From: Treponema sp.
GTDB lineage: Bacteria > Spirochaetota > Spirochaetia > Treponematales > Treponemataceae
NCBI GenBank assembly: GCA_024690865.1
Contig: JAILON010000009.1
Location: 1-32,257, forward strand
Direction of reading: 5' to 3'
DNA: 32,257 nucleotides
Below are positions 1 to 7,950 of the stretch, one piece after another; the first letter of the stretch is position 1; each line of letters begins with the position of its first letter. The position numbers and the translations under genes are program-made. Below the pieces are notes generated by a model. The model searched no databases and was not told the origin of the DNA. It saw only the letters and a list, made by a program, of their open reading frames with translations.

Positions 1-167
1 CTGTGGCCTGTGGCCTGTGGCCTGTGGCCTGTGGCCTGTGGCCTGTGGCCTGTGGCCTGTGGCCTGTGGCCTGTGGCCTGTGGCCTGTCGCCTGTGGCCT
101 GTGGCCTGTGGCCTGCGGCCTGTGGCCTGTGGCCTGTCGCCTGTGGCCTGTGGCCTGTGGCCTGTCG
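1..167. repeat. 7-bp tandem repeat array (CTGTGGC)n
   Basis: At least 23 near-perfect head-to-tail copies of CTGTGGC, with occasional CTGTCGC and CTGCGGC variants, begin at or before base 1 and end near 167. Because 7 is not a multiple of 3, all three forward frames read the same heptapeptide (PVACGLW), so the long open frames here are a consequence of the repeat and not evidence of a gene. No ribosome binding site precedes any of them. The array probably continues upstream of the window. Confidence 0.95.
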
Positions 168-300
168 GCCCCTCTTGCGCTCTTTTAAGTAATTCCTGCA
201 AAACACATCCCTTTTATCCTCATAAACTGCCCTCCGTGGGCGCGGGTTTCTGCGTCCTCGGGGGCTTTTTATATGTACATCATCTGAAAGGAGAACGATT

Positions 301-1209
301 ATGAAAAAACTCTTTGTCACCGGCCTAGCCGTGCTTGCGGCAGGGCTTTTGGCTGTATCCTTCATGGCATGCAACCACAGCAGCAGCGGCAGCAGTAGCA
401 GCAGCAGCAGTGACGGGACGGCCTACCTCCCGGCGAGCGGCAACTCGGCCAACAGCGTCCCGACCTATTCCGGCAGCATGACCGTGAACGGCGCCTCCTA
501 CACGACGCTGACGATGAACGGCAGCAGCAGCTCCGGAACAGCAACGCTTTCGGGCGGTGCGGCAAACCTTTCCGGCACGTATGCACGGGCAGTGGCAACC
601 GCCGCCGCCGCGAGCGAGTTCACCGGCAGCTACACCATAACATTCAGCAGCGGAACCATCACCGTGACGTTCAACGGCAATAGCATCACGCTGACGAACG
701 GCAGCATAACCGCAAGCGGGACGGGTACGCTCGTGGTGCAGGCCTCCAGCGGAAGCACAGGCAGTAGAGGCTCCAGCCACGGCGCAGGTTACAATTATTC
801 TGACGAAAGGCCAATGACGGCAGCGGAGCAGGCTCACTATAACAGACTGCTTGGCACAAGATGGAGGGACAGGTACTACGTGCCGGTGGCAGATAGGGCA
901 TCATCTTATAACAGTACGTTCTACTACAGCGAGCTGATTATAAATGCGGATGGCACTGGGGAAAACAAGACTGTGAAGGAAGATAAGGAAGGAAACGTCT
1001 TGGAGGTTAAAAGTGAGGCCTTATGGGATGGGAATGAGACAAGGTTTGATGGTTCTTGGGTCGAGTTTGATACAGACGACTCTGAGTGGTGGTTTCTTAT
1101 GATGTGCTCTACTAGCGAAACTAACTCTCCTGGTTATGGTTTTCTCCTCAGCGATAATGACGGTGACGGCGTGTTTGATCAGATAGGCGGTATGATAAAA
1201 TTAAACTAA
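301..1209 (+). CDS. Ser/Thr/Gly-rich surface lipoprotein of unknown function
   Basis: Predicted lipoprotein of 302 aa. The N-terminus is a signal peptide with a lipobox (SFMAC, lipidated Cys at residue 24) followed by a poly-Ser linker of the kind that extends lipoproteins from the membrane. Residues about 45-155 are rich in Ser, Thr, Gly and Ala with alternating hydrophobic residues, suggesting beta structure. The C-terminal third is more ordinary and charged, and ends in an acidic loop DNDGDGVFD that resembles a calcium-binding motif. An AAGGAGA ribosome binding site at 288-294 supports the start. The first ~540 nt are clearly more GC-rich than the last ~370, so the gene may be a composite. 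I recognise no family; the lipoprotein call is solid, the function unknown. Confidence 0.8.
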   Translation: MKKLFVTGLAVLAAGLLAVSFMACNHSSSGSSSSSSSDGTAYLPASGNSANSVPTYSGSMTVNGASYTTLTMNGSSSSGTATLSGGAANLSGTYARAVATAAAASEFTGSYTITFSSGTITVTFNGNSITLTNGSITASGTGTLVVQASSGSTGSRGSSHGAGYNYSDERPMTAAEQAHYNRLLGTRWRDRYYVPVADRASSYNSTFYYSELIINADGTGENKTVKEDKEGNVLEVKSEALWDGNETRFDGSWVEFDTDDSEWWFLMMCSTSETNSPGYGFLLSDNDGDGVFDQIGGMIKLN

Positions 1210-1235
1210 GCAGGAAAGGCATCTGAGCCAGCAGA

Positions 1236-1267
1236 CCTGTTCGGAAGCCATCGGTTTTCCGAACAGG
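1236..1267 (+). terminator. Hairpin downstream of lipoprotein gene
   Basis: A perfect 11-bp inverted repeat (CCTGTTCGGAA / TTCCGAACAGG) with a 10-nt loop starts 27 nt after the lipoprotein stop codon. It lacks a downstream T-run, so it may be a weak or Rho-assisted terminator or an mRNA-stabilising hairpin. Confidence 0.5.
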
Positions 1268-1312
1268 CTCCGCCCGCATCGCGGCCTTGCGGCAGCGGCG
1301 GGCTTCCCTCCG

Positions 1313-1455
1313 TTATAAGACGGCGGCCCCGAGCAATGCCTCCGCAGGGATGTCGAGGCCGGAGACAAGCTTGCGTATCATGGAGACGCTCAGCCCCCTT
1401 TTATGGTGAAATGCTCCACTGAGCCTTCTGCGCTTCGGAAAACCTAGCCAATCAG
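1313..1455 (-). pseudogene. Truncated HigA-type antitoxin C-terminus
   Basis: Directly downstream of the HEPN gene, on the same strand but in another frame, about 47 codons read as the end of a HigA-like XRE antitoxin: TDWLGFPKRRRLSGAFHH, then KRGLSVSMIRKLVSGLDIP, then AEALLGAAVL and a stop at 1313-1315. The stretch KRGLS..MIRKL..GL.IPAE.LLG is the typical recognition-helix and C-terminal signature of HigA proteins. No start codon or N-terminal half remains; the reading frame runs into the 3' end of the HEPN gene. It is inferred to be a relic of a second toxin-antitoxin locus. Confidence 0.6.
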
Positions 1456-1856
1456 TCTCCAGAATTGACCTGGGATTCTTTTGCTCTTATTTCTTCGATG
1501 CACTTATCTACCCAGCTTATGATGTATCTCATTTCCTCAATGACCTTTTTTGCCCTCGGCTCGTCAATTTCTATCCGTGTCGGATATCGGGAACTGGTCG
1601 CATATGGGGTCAGGAATGCACAGGCTCGGAGCAGTTCGTCATCAACAGGGAAACTGGCAGTCAGCCGTTCCACGATACGGGTCAAGTCGTGGGATTTTTC
1701 CAGTGGAAGCTCAGAGACGAACAGCAACGACTTCAAGGCCTTCTCGCTGGCTTGCTGGCAGAGGTAACAGATAACCTCCAACGGTTTGGGATACATATTC
1801 TCGTAAAGAAAAAGGGCGGAATCCCTGTCCGAATAGGCACGGGAAATCCATTCCAT
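1452..1856 (-). CDS. HEPN domain protein, toxin half of an MNT/HEPN pair
   Basis: A 134-aa all-helical protein of the HEPN family (PF05168 type). Family hallmarks are the N-terminal helix with WISRAYSDRDSALFL, the central CYLCQQASEKALKSLL helix, the SHDL turn, and YATSSRYP near the C-terminus. In MNT/HEPN modules the HEPN protein is usually the toxin, often an RNase, silenced by the partner nucleotidyltransferase. A canonical R-x4-6-H motif is not obvious here, so RNase activity is uncertain. I chose the ATG at 1856, preceded by GAAGGG; an ATG at 1877 would add 7 residues and overlap the upstream gene by 11 nt. It lies just after and is co-transcribed with the MNT gene. Confidence 0.8.
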   Translation of the reverse strand: MEWISRAYSDRDSALFLYENMYPKPLEVICYLCQQASEKALKSLLFVSELPLEKSHDLTRIVERLTASFPVDDELLRACAFLTPYATSSRYPTRIEIDEPRAKKVIEEMRYIISWVDKCIEEIRAKESQVNSGD

Positions 1857-1866
1857 TGCATGCCCT

Positions 1867-2184
1867 TCATTTCTCATACAGTAGCACTCCTGTCCTGTAG
1901 ACTTCGTTTTCTACCGTCGGCTTCTGTTTCCGTTCCTCAAAGCTGCTGCTGTGTCCGACCAGAATATCAACGGCCGTTTTCCGCCCCATCTGGCAGATGG
2001 AGTAGTAGGCTTCGGCGGCTATGTCAAGTTCGTTCCCCGCATTGTCCGCCACGACCAGATAGAAATCGTAGTCGCTCTGGTCGTTATAGGTGCCTTTTGC
2101 ATATGAGCCAAAAAGATAGATTTTCAAAGGGTTTACAGCTTTCACAAAATTGCTGGCAATCTGCCGCATCTCGTTTGTAATCAT
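1867..2184 (-). CDS. MNT-type nucleotidyltransferase, antitoxin half of an MNT/HEPN pair
   Basis: A 105-aa minimal nucleotidyltransferase. It carries the signature GSYAKG (residues 26-31), the metal-binding pair in SDYDF (Asp38, Asp40) and a third acidic residue in AVDILV (Asp73), so the catalytic set appears complete. In characterised MNT/HEPN modules such proteins neutralise the HEPN toxin, in some cases by AMPylating it. The start at 2184 has AGGAGG five to six nt upstream; a further upstream ATG at 2202 lacks such a site. A promoter (TAGACA-N17-TACAAT) lies just ahead, and the HEPN gene follows 10 nt downstream, so the two form a short operon divergent from the nucleotidase gene. Confidence 0.85.
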   Translation of the reverse strand: MITNEMRQIASNFVKAVNPLKIYLFGSYAKGTYNDQSDYDFYLVVADNAGNELDIAAEAYYSICQMGRKTAVDILVGHSSSFEERKQKPTVENEVYRTGVLLYEK

Positions 2185-2211
2185 CTGCCCCTCCTTGTAC
2201 AACCTCAGTTT

Positions 2212-2240
2212 ATTGTACTATGCCGACGGTGTTTTGTCTA
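2212..2240 (-). promoter_or_regulatory. Promoter of the MNT/HEPN operon
   Basis: On the minus strand, TAGACA (2235-2240) and TACAAT (2212-2217) are separated by exactly 17 nt, about 28 nt upstream of the MNT start codon. This fits a sigma-70-type promoter. Confidence 0.55.
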
Positions 2241-2326
2241 TCGACCATCGCCTCGCCCGGAGCCGCCTGCTGCTATGAGGCCCGTACCGTCCTACGGTGC
2301 CATGGCTGCATCGCCGCCACGCCGCC

Positions 2327-2372
2327 CGAGCCCTGCCGCCACGTCCGCCCGAGCCCTGCCGCCACGTCCGCC
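2327..2372. repeat. 23-bp tandem duplication
   Basis: Two identical adjacent 23-bp units (2327-2349 and 2350-2372), starting CGAGCCCTGCCG, lie in the divergent intergenic region. They sit upstream of the nucleotidase promoter and look like a simple slippage duplication. Confidence 0.85.
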
Positions 2373-2391
2373 CTGCCGCGGTCGATTTTTA

Positions 2392-2420
2392 TGTACAACC
2401 GCGCGGGGAAGCTGTATAAT
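2392..2420 (+). promoter_or_regulatory. Promoter of the nucleotidase gene
   Basis: TGTACA (2392-2397) and a perfect TATAAT (2415-2420) are spaced 17 nt apart. The -10 box ends only 13 nt before the ATG at 2434 and no Shine-Dalgarno sequence lies between, so the transcript may be leaderless or nearly so. Confidence 0.55.
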
Positions 2421-2433
2421 CATATATAATAGT

Positions 2434-4119
2434 ATGATTTCAAAAGCGTCCCTGCGCCGGCTGCGTACCGCGCTCCTTGCAACCTTGCTGCTCCTCTGCC
2501 TTGCCTCGTGCGGGGCCAAACGGCCCGGCAGGAAAGACGTCGTCGTGCTTTTCACGGGCGACGTGCACTGCGGCATGGACAGGGGCTTCGGCTATGCGGG
2601 CGTGTGGCAGCTGCGGGAAAAGCTTGAGGCGGAAGGCTGCGCCACCCTGCTGGTGGACTGCGGGGACTCCATCCAGGGAGAGCCTGTAGGTATGCTGACC
2701 AAGGGCGGGGCCATCGTGGACCTGATGGGCGAGATGCGCTACGATGCGGCGGTCCCGGGGAACCATGAGTTTGACTACGGCGTGGACCGCCTGCTGGAGC
2801 TTGCAGGCACGGCCGCTTTCCCCTACGTCTGCTGCAACCTGACCACGGACGGCAGGGGCGTCTTTTCCCCCTACATCATCAAGGAGGCAGCCGGCATACG
2901 GATTGCCTTCGTGGGCATTACCACCCCGGCCACGATAACGTCGTCCTCGCCCGTATATTTCCAGAACGGGGACGGGAATTACGTCTACTCCTTCATGCAG
3001 GACCTGACCGGGGACCCCCTGTATGACGCCGTGCAGCGGGCGGTGGACGCGGCCAGGGCGGAAGGGGCCGTCTACGTCTACGCGCTGGCGCACCTGGGCA
3101 GGGGCAGACAGTACGCCCCCTGGTCCTGCGAGGACGTAATCGCGCACACGAGTGGCATAGATGTCTTCCTGGACGGACACAGCCACGACACGGACATTCT
3201 GACGATACGGAACAAGGACGGAAAGGAAGTCGTGCGGGCCGCTGCCGGAACCAAGCTGGAATGCGTGGGCTACAGCCGCATTTCGGCCCGTGACGGGAGC
3301 CTGGACACGGGCCTCTGGCGCTGGGACGGCGGGACGGAATCAGGCGGTCAATCTGCCTCCCCGCAGGCCCAGACAGCCCCCCATTCGGCCTCGTCCCAGG
3401 ATGCTGCCGTGCCCCAAGCCAAAACAGAAAACGAGATGGCGCGGAAAGTCCGTGCGGTCCGGGAAAAGCTGGACGGCCTTTTGGGCCGGGAGCTTGCGGA
3501 CCTGCCTTATGTCCTCAGCGCCGCGGATTCCCGCCGCACGGAATCCAGCCTGGGCGACTTCTGTACAGATGCGATGCGGAAGGCGACCGGGGCCGACATC
3601 GCCATCATGAACGGCGGCGGCATTCGGGCAGACCTGGGCGGGGGCCGCATCACGTATGCCGACGTGCTTACGGCGTTCCCCTTCGGCAATTCAGTCTCCG
3701 TCATCAGTTGCACGGGTCGGCAGGTTCTGGACGCGCTGGAATGGAGCGCGCGCATGCTGCCGGGAAGCAGCGGCGGCTTCCTGCAGGTGTCGGGCCTGAG
3801 CTATGCGGTTGACCTTTCCGTCCCGCACGGCTGCATTGCCGACGAGCAGGGGATGTGCATCGGCATTGAAGGGGCCCGGCGGGTGCACGGCGTCATGGTC
3901 GGAGGGCGGCCCATAGAAGAGGATGCCGTATACACCGTCGCGGGACCTGACTACGTGCTCGCGCGCAAGGGAGACGGCATGACCGCCTTTGACGGAGCGG
4001 TTTTGCTGCGTTCCGAAGGGGGGATAGACGCCTGCGTCGCAAACGCCCTTGAATCCCTTGTCCCCGGCGGACTTGCGCTTCCTTCCGTGCGGGACAGGAT
4101 AACGCTCATTGGCGGGTAG
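2434..4119 (+). CDS. 5'-nucleotidase/2',3'-cyclic phosphodiesterase family lipoprotein (UshA-like)
   Basis: A 561-aa surface-anchored metallophosphoesterase expected to dephosphorylate nucleotides outside the cytoplasm to nucleosides for uptake. A signal peptide ends in a lipobox (LASC, Cys26). The calcineurin-type domain has all the usual metal ligands: GDVH (Asp43, His45), DCGDS (Asp78), GNHE (Asn110, His111), AHLG and GHSH (248-251). A variable Gln/Ala/Ser-rich linker follows, then a C-terminal 5'-nucleotidase domain with LGDFCTDAM, NGGGIRADL and FPFGNSV. I chose the ATG at 2434 because it directly precedes the signal peptide; an in-frame extension to 2275 is Pro/Arg-rich and spans the promoter. 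The downstream udp and deoC genes point to nucleotide and nucleoside scavenging. Confidence 0.88.
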   Translation: MISKASLRRLRTALLATLLLLCLASCGAKRPGRKDVVVLFTGDVHCGMDRGFGYAGVWQLREKLEAEGCATLLVDCGDSIQGEPVGMLTKGGAIVDLMGEMRYDAAVPGNHEFDYGVDRLLELAGTAAFPYVCCNLTTDGRGVFSPYIIKEAAGIRIAFVGITTPATITSSSPVYFQNGDGNYVYSFMQDLTGDPLYDAVQRAVDAARAEGAVYVYALAHLGRGRQYAPWSCEDVIAHTSGIDVFLDGHSHDTDILTIRNKDGKEVVRAAAGTKLECVGYSRISARDGSLDTGLWRWDGGTESGGQSASPQAQTAPHSASSQDAAVPQAKTENEMARKVRAVREKLDGLLGRELADLPYVLSAADSRRTESSLGDFCTDAMRKATGADIAIMNGGGIRADLGGGRITYADVLTAFPFGNSVSVISCTGRQVLDALEWSARMLPGSSGGFLQVSGLSYAVDLSVPHGCIADEQGMCIGIEGARRVHGVMVGGRPIEEDAVYTVAGPDYVLARKGDGMTAFDGAVLLRSEGGIDACVANALESLVPGGLALPSVRDRITLIGG

Positions 4120-4248
4120 CATGGGAAGACGAATTTCCCGCCACCTGCATCTGCCAGGGCTTATGACGGCGGTTCAAAAGGCTGAGCCCAAGCACAGCTT
4201 TTTGCCCGCCGCGCACGATACACAGAGAACGAATTTCGGAGGTGAAAG

Positions 4249-5031
4249 ATGGTTAACTATTCAGAGGACAAGGACAAGCTGTACCACATCCAGTGCGGGA
4301 AAGGCGATGTGGGCCGTTACGTGATCCTGCCCGGCGACCCCAAGCGCTGCGAGAAGATTGCCAGGTATTTCGACAGCCCCCGGCTTGTCGCGGACAGCCG
4401 TGAGTTCGTCACCTACACCGGCAGCCTTGATGGCGAGAGCGTCAGCGTGACCTCGACGGGAATAGGCGGCCCCAGCGCGTCCATCGCGATGGAGGAGCTG
4501 GTCGCCTGCGGGGCGGACACCTTTGTCCGCATCGGGACCTGCGGGGGCATGCAGCTGGACGTGAACTCAGGGGATTTGGTCATAGCGACCGGGTCCATAC
4601 GGCAGGAAGGGACGAGCAAGGAATACGCCCCCATCGAGTTCCCCGCCGTCGCGAACCTGGACGTGGTGAACAGCCTGGTCGAAGGGGCTCAGAAAGTTGG
4701 CCTGCCTTACCACACGGGGGTCGTGCAGGCAAAGGACTCATTCTACGGCCAGCATTCCCCTGAGATAAAGCCGGTCAGCTACGAGCTTTTGAACAAATGG
4801 GAAGCCTGGATACGGATGGGCTGCCTTGCCTCCGAGATGGAGAGCGCGGCCCTGTTCATCGTGGGCCAGTTCCTCCGCGTCAGGGTGGGGTCCGTCTTCC
4901 TGGTCATGGGCAACCAGGAGCGGGCAAAGAAGGGCATGAGCAACCCGATTGTCCACGACACGGACGGGGCCATACGGACGGCGGTGGAGGCCGTGCGGAT
5001 TATGATACGGAAGGACAAGGCGGGCAAATGA
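4249..5031 (+). CDS. udp: Uridine phosphorylase
   Basis: A cytoplasmic nucleoside phosphorylase of 260 aa (PNP/UDP family) that converts uridine plus phosphate to uracil and ribose-1-phosphate. Visible landmarks are the phosphate-binding [12 protein letters not shown] (residues 27-38), [14 protein letters not shown] (71-84), RIGTCGG (94-100) and the nucleoside-site motif SEMESAALF (195-203) with the ribose-binding Glu. Length and motif order match the bacterial uridine phosphorylase subfamily better than purine phosphorylases, though an MTA or mixed-specificity enzyme cannot be excluded. GGAGGTGAAAG precedes the ATG at 4249. The stop overlaps deoC by 4 nt, implying translational coupling. Confidence 0.9.
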   Translation: MVNYSEDKDKLYHIQCGKGDVGRYVILPGDPKRCEKIARYFDSPRLVADSREFVTYTGSLDGESVSVTSTGIGGPSASIAMEELVACGADTFVRIGTCGGMQLDVNSGDLVIATGSIRQEGTSKEYAPIEFPAVANLDVVNSLVEGAQKVGLPYHTGVVQAKDSFYGQHSPEIKPVSYELLNKWEAWIRMGCLASEMESAALFIVGQFLRVRVGSVFLVMGNQERAKKGMSNPIVHDTDGAIRTAVEAVRIMIRKDKAGK

Positions 5032-5687
5032 TGGACGGCGCGGAGTTTTTGCAATACGTTGACCACACCCTCCTGAAGGTGGACGCGACCTGGGAACAGG
5101 TGCAGGCCCTGTGCGACGAGGCCCTGCTGTACAAGACCGCGTCCGTCTGCATCTCTCCCTGCCATGTGGCCCGCGCCGCCGCCTACCTTGGCGGCAAGGT
5201 GAAAGTCTGCACGGTCATAGGCTTCCCGTCCGGCTGCTCCTCCACCGCCGTCAAGGTCTACGAGACTGCCGACGCGGTGCAGAACGGGGCGGACGAGATT
5301 GACATGGTGATAAACGTGGGCCAGCTGAAGGCCGGGAACACCGAGTATGTGCTGAACGAGATGCGGCAGGTCCGCCGGGCCTGTCCGGGAAAAATACTCA
5401 AGGTCATCATAGAGGCCTGCCTTCTGACCGAGGCGGAAAAGCTTACGATGTGCCGGCTGGTGACAGAGGCGGGTGCGGACTTCATCAAGACCAGCACCGG
5501 CTTTTCCACCGGCGGGGCAACGTTTGACGACGTGGCCCTGCTGAAGGCGAACGTAGGGCCGGGCGTCCAGGTGAAGGCGGCGGGGGGAATATCCTCGCTG
5601 GAGGATGCCCGGAAGTTCCTGGAACTGGGGGCGACGCGCCTGGGCACCAGCCGCATTGTGAAGCTACTGTCGGCGCGGAAGGAGTGA
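5028..5687 (+). CDS. deoC: Deoxyribose-phosphate aldolase
   Basis: A 219-aa class I aldolase that splits 2-deoxyribose-5-phosphate into glyceraldehyde-3-phosphate and acetaldehyde. It shows the full DeoC pattern: [26 protein letters not shown] (Asp92), [10 protein letters not shown], the Schiff-base lysine in DFIKTSTGF (Lys154), and the second active-site lysine in VKAAGGI (Lys183). ATG at 5028 overlaps the udp stop as ATGA, with a second Met directly after it. Together with the nucleotidase and phosphorylase it completes a path from extracellular deoxynucleotides to central metabolism, except that a phosphopentomutase is not encoded in this window. Confidence 0.93.
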   Translation: MMDGAEFLQYVDHTLLKVDATWEQVQALCDEALLYKTASVCISPCHVARAAAYLGGKVKVCTVIGFPSGCSSTAVKVYETADAVQNGADEIDMVINVGQLKAGNTEYVLNEMRQVRRACPGKILKVIIEACLLTEAEKLTMCRLVTEAGADFIKTSTGFSTGGATFDDVALLKANVGPGVQVKAAGGISSLEDARKFLELGATRLGTSRIVKLLSARKE

Positions 5688-5792
5688 CTGGGGCACGGGA
5701 CCTATGGCTGCAGTGACAGGGGCAGACAGAGGCCACGCAGTGCCTGGGCCGGCCTCAGTTCCCCGCCCGGTGGCCGGCTTGAAAGCGCCCCC

Positions 5793-6434
5793 CTATCTCC
5801 TCTTCGACTTGCGCTTGATTATCTTCTTTATTTCGTGGTTGTCGTTCTTCCAGAGGATCTCGTTGGTCTCTATGTCAATCAGCTCGGTGACTACGTAATA
5901 GGTGCGGGCGGTCTTCTTGCCGTCGTCGGTCGATTCCACTATCGAACGTATAGACCCCTGCATCATGTAGTCGGCCCCGGTTTCGGAATACATCCTGGCA
6001 CGGGTCTCGGCACGGGCGTTCACCTGCTGGTCCTCCCGTTCCTCGCGGACCTCGGCGCGGTCCTCCTTCTGGGCGACGAACTTGACGTACTCATCCTCAA
6101 GCAGCTCGGCCTGCAGGTAGTCCGTCAGGATCCTCGTATCGATGTGCTCGTCGCTCACGTTCTTGTAGGATCCGATTATGACGACGGGAAGCTCCTTGCC
6201 ATGCTTCTTGGGATAGTTCTTTATCGCCTTGGAGCTGTTGAAGTCCTTTATGATGTCCTTGGCGACCAAGCGGACGTCGGTGTCGTTCCAATACCCTGAA
6301 TAGTCGGTCTTTTTGGTATCGTTCACGCGGTCAACATCCGTAGAAGAGGAAGAGCAGCCCGCCAAGACTATAAGGGTCAGCCCCAGAACGGCGGCGCATA
6401 TAAACAGAACCAGATTCTTCACATTTTTTCGCAT
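5793..6434 (-). CDS. LpoB-like lipoprotein (penicillin-binding-protein activator family)
   Basis: A 213-aa lipoprotein resembling the LpoB/YcfM family, outer-membrane lipoproteins that in enterobacteria activate peptidoglycan synthases. A signal peptide with lipobox VLAGC is followed by a short Ser-rich linker, then a mixed alpha/beta domain with PVVIIGSYKNVSDEHIDTRILTDYLQ split by charged helices, and the family-like GADYMMQGSI and YYVVTELIDIETNEILW strands. The C-terminus is highly basic. I prefer the ATG at 6434, with GGAG twelve nt upstream and a normal signal peptide start; an ATG at 6452 adds six residues but lacks a clear ribosome binding site. It is divergent from a COG3014-like gene, a partnership also known in gamma-proteobacteria. 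Confidence 0.78.
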   Translation of the reverse strand: MRKNVKNLVLFICAAVLGLTLIVLAGCSSSSTDVDRVNDTKKTDYSGYWNDTDVRLVAKDIIKDFNSSKAIKNYPKKHGKELPVVIIGSYKNVSDEHIDTRILTDYLQAELLEDEYVKFVAQKEDRAEVREEREDQQVNARAETRARMYSETGADYMMQGSIRSIVESTDDGKKTARTYYVVTELIDIETNEILWKNDNHEIKKIIKRKSKRR

Positions 6435-6501
6435 CAATTTGTCTTTCTCCATATTGTTGAATCTCTATTGCCTTATTTAACAACAGAACAACGCTTGCCC
6501 C

Positions 6502-6517
6502 CCTTTGATTACAAAGG
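6502..6517. promoter_or_regulatory. Inverted repeat in the divergent lpoB-like/COG3014-like intergenic region
   Basis: CCTTTG-ATTA-CAAAGG forms a perfect 6-bp inverted repeat between the two divergent start codons. It could be an operator shared by both genes or an incidental hairpin; nothing else in the ~150-bp spacer distinguishes these. Confidence 0.3.
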
Positions 6518-6589
6518 CGGACTTTAAAAACGGAATTTTTACCCGTTCCCGTCCGTAATCATTCGCCCACAGCTTTGTTCTTTCAATAT

Positions 6590-7918
6590 ATGAGCACGCG
6601 CCCATTTGCATCACGGCTCCTGTTTTCCATCATGGCCGCGACATTCATCTTCTCCTCCCTGCCCGCCCCGGCAATCGACTATGCGGCACAGCTCTCATAT
6701 ATAGAAAAGAACAGCAAAAAGCTGTACAGCAAGAAGAGCGTCGTCGTGCAGGGACTGGATGAAGGGCTTTTGTCCTATTATACGGGCGACTATGCAGGCT
6801 CCATAAAGAAGCTGTCCCGGACGGAAAGCAAGATAGACGACTACTTTTCAAAGAGCATCAGCCAGTCCATAGAATCCTTCATCGTGAACGACCTCGTCAT
6901 CGACTACGCGGGAGAGGACTACGAGGACCTGTACCTGAACCTGTTCAAATCCCTGTCCTACTACCACCTGGGAATGTTGGAAGACGCGATAGTAGAGATA
7001 AACCGTTTCGAAAACAAATCCCAACACATCTCGCAGCGTTACGAGGCAGAACTCATCAAGGCCCGGCAGGCAGCCGAAAATGCGGACGCGACCCCAGTCA
7101 GCGTAACCTTCCACAATTCCGCATTGGGCCAATACCTTGCACTGCTCTACCACAGGGCAGACGGCAACAAGGACGCGGCATTGAGCGCGGCCCGCTTCCT
7201 GCACGACGCCTTCATCACGCAGGGAAAGCTCTACGATTTCGACGAGCCGGTAAAACTGGTCAAAGAAGATTTGAACGTCCCCAAGGGCAAGGCCCGGATA
7301 AACGTCCTTGCCTTCTCCAACGGCAGCCCCTACAAGTCGCAGATGTACTTTCCCGCCATCATATTCAATGCGGTTGTTGCCATTCCCTTCATGCAGACCC
7401 GGAGGCCCAAAGTGGGATTCGTCGGAGTAAAGGCGACCAACCTGGAGACACACAAGACATACAAAAGCTCCATGAGCCAGCTGGAAAGCCTGGAGAATGT
7501 CGCCGTAGATACCTTCCAGACCCATTCGGCCAGCATCTACAGCAAGGCGATTGCCCGAATGCTCTTCAAGCAGATAAGCAGCGAACTGTCGGGCGACATA
7601 GGAAGCATAATGCTGGAAAGCGACGATCCGACGATTGCCCTCATCGGCGGCATCCTTGAACTGGCTTCGGTCGCCGGGGAAGTCAGCGCGTGGCTGACCG
7701 AAACCGCAGACCTGCGGATGTCCAGCTACTTCCCGGCGCGGGCCGACGCAGGCGGGTTGACCGTGGAACCGGGCAGATACGACATAACGATGGAATTCTA
7801 TCAAACGAAGGGCGGCAAGCTGATGTACCGCAAGAAATTCAAAAACGTCGCCGTCTCGGAAGGCAAGCTCTGCCTCCTGGAAGCAAGCTACCTGGGAAAC
7901 GATGTAGTGGGAAACTAG
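6590..7918 (+). CDS. COG3014-like TPR-type envelope protein
   Basis: A 442-aa exported protein with an N-terminal hydrophobic signal (LLFSIMAATFIFSSLPAPA). The mature part starts with helical tetratricopeptide-like repeats (DEGLLSYYTGDYAGSIKKL; FKSLSYYHLGMLEDAIVEI), then a beta-rich C-terminal region ending in a strand set with MLESDDPTIALIGG. This layout matches the uncharacterised COG3014 group, whose genes often sit beside LpoB-like lipoproteins. The ATG at 6590 lacks a clear ribosome binding site; a TTG at 6575 would add five residues. Function is unknown; a role with the adjacent LpoB-like protein in the cell envelope is inferred from context. Confidence 0.65.
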   Translation: MSTRPFASRLLFSIMAATFIFSSLPAPAIDYAAQLSYIEKNSKKLYSKKSVVVQGLDEGLLSYYTGDYAGSIKKLSRTESKIDDYFSKSISQSIESFIVNDLVIDYAGEDYEDLYLNLFKSLSYYHLGMLEDAIVEINRFENKSQHISQRYEAELIKARQAAENADATPVSVTFHNSALGQYLALLYHRADGNKDAALSAARFLHDAFITQGKLYDFDEPVKLVKEDLNVPKGKARINVLAFSNGSPYKSQMYFPAIIFNAVVAIPFMQTRRPKVGFVGVKATNLETHKTYKSSMSQLESLENVAVDTFQTHSASIYSKAIARMLFKQISSELSGDIGSIMLESDDPTIALIGGILELASVAGEVSAWLTETADLRMSSYFPARADAGGLTVEPGRYDITMEFYQTKGGKLMYRKKFKNVAVSEGKLCLLEASYLGNDVVGN

Positions 7919-7950
7919 CCCGCAGTATGTCAGAAACAGAAGGATGCACG

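Noticed and set aside
3..304. Three overlapping forward ORFs encoding Trp/Cys-rich heptapeptide repeats
   Set aside because: They result from the 7-bp array, occur in all frames, and lack ribosome binding sites.
4797..5027. N-terminal extension of deoC in an upstream-open frame
   Set aside because: It lies inside udp in another frame; DeoC homology starts at 5028, with a coupled ATGA start.
7690..7950. 87-residue N-terminal extension of UvrC
   Set aside because: It overlaps the COG3014-like gene and lacks a start signal; 7951 has a ribosome binding site.
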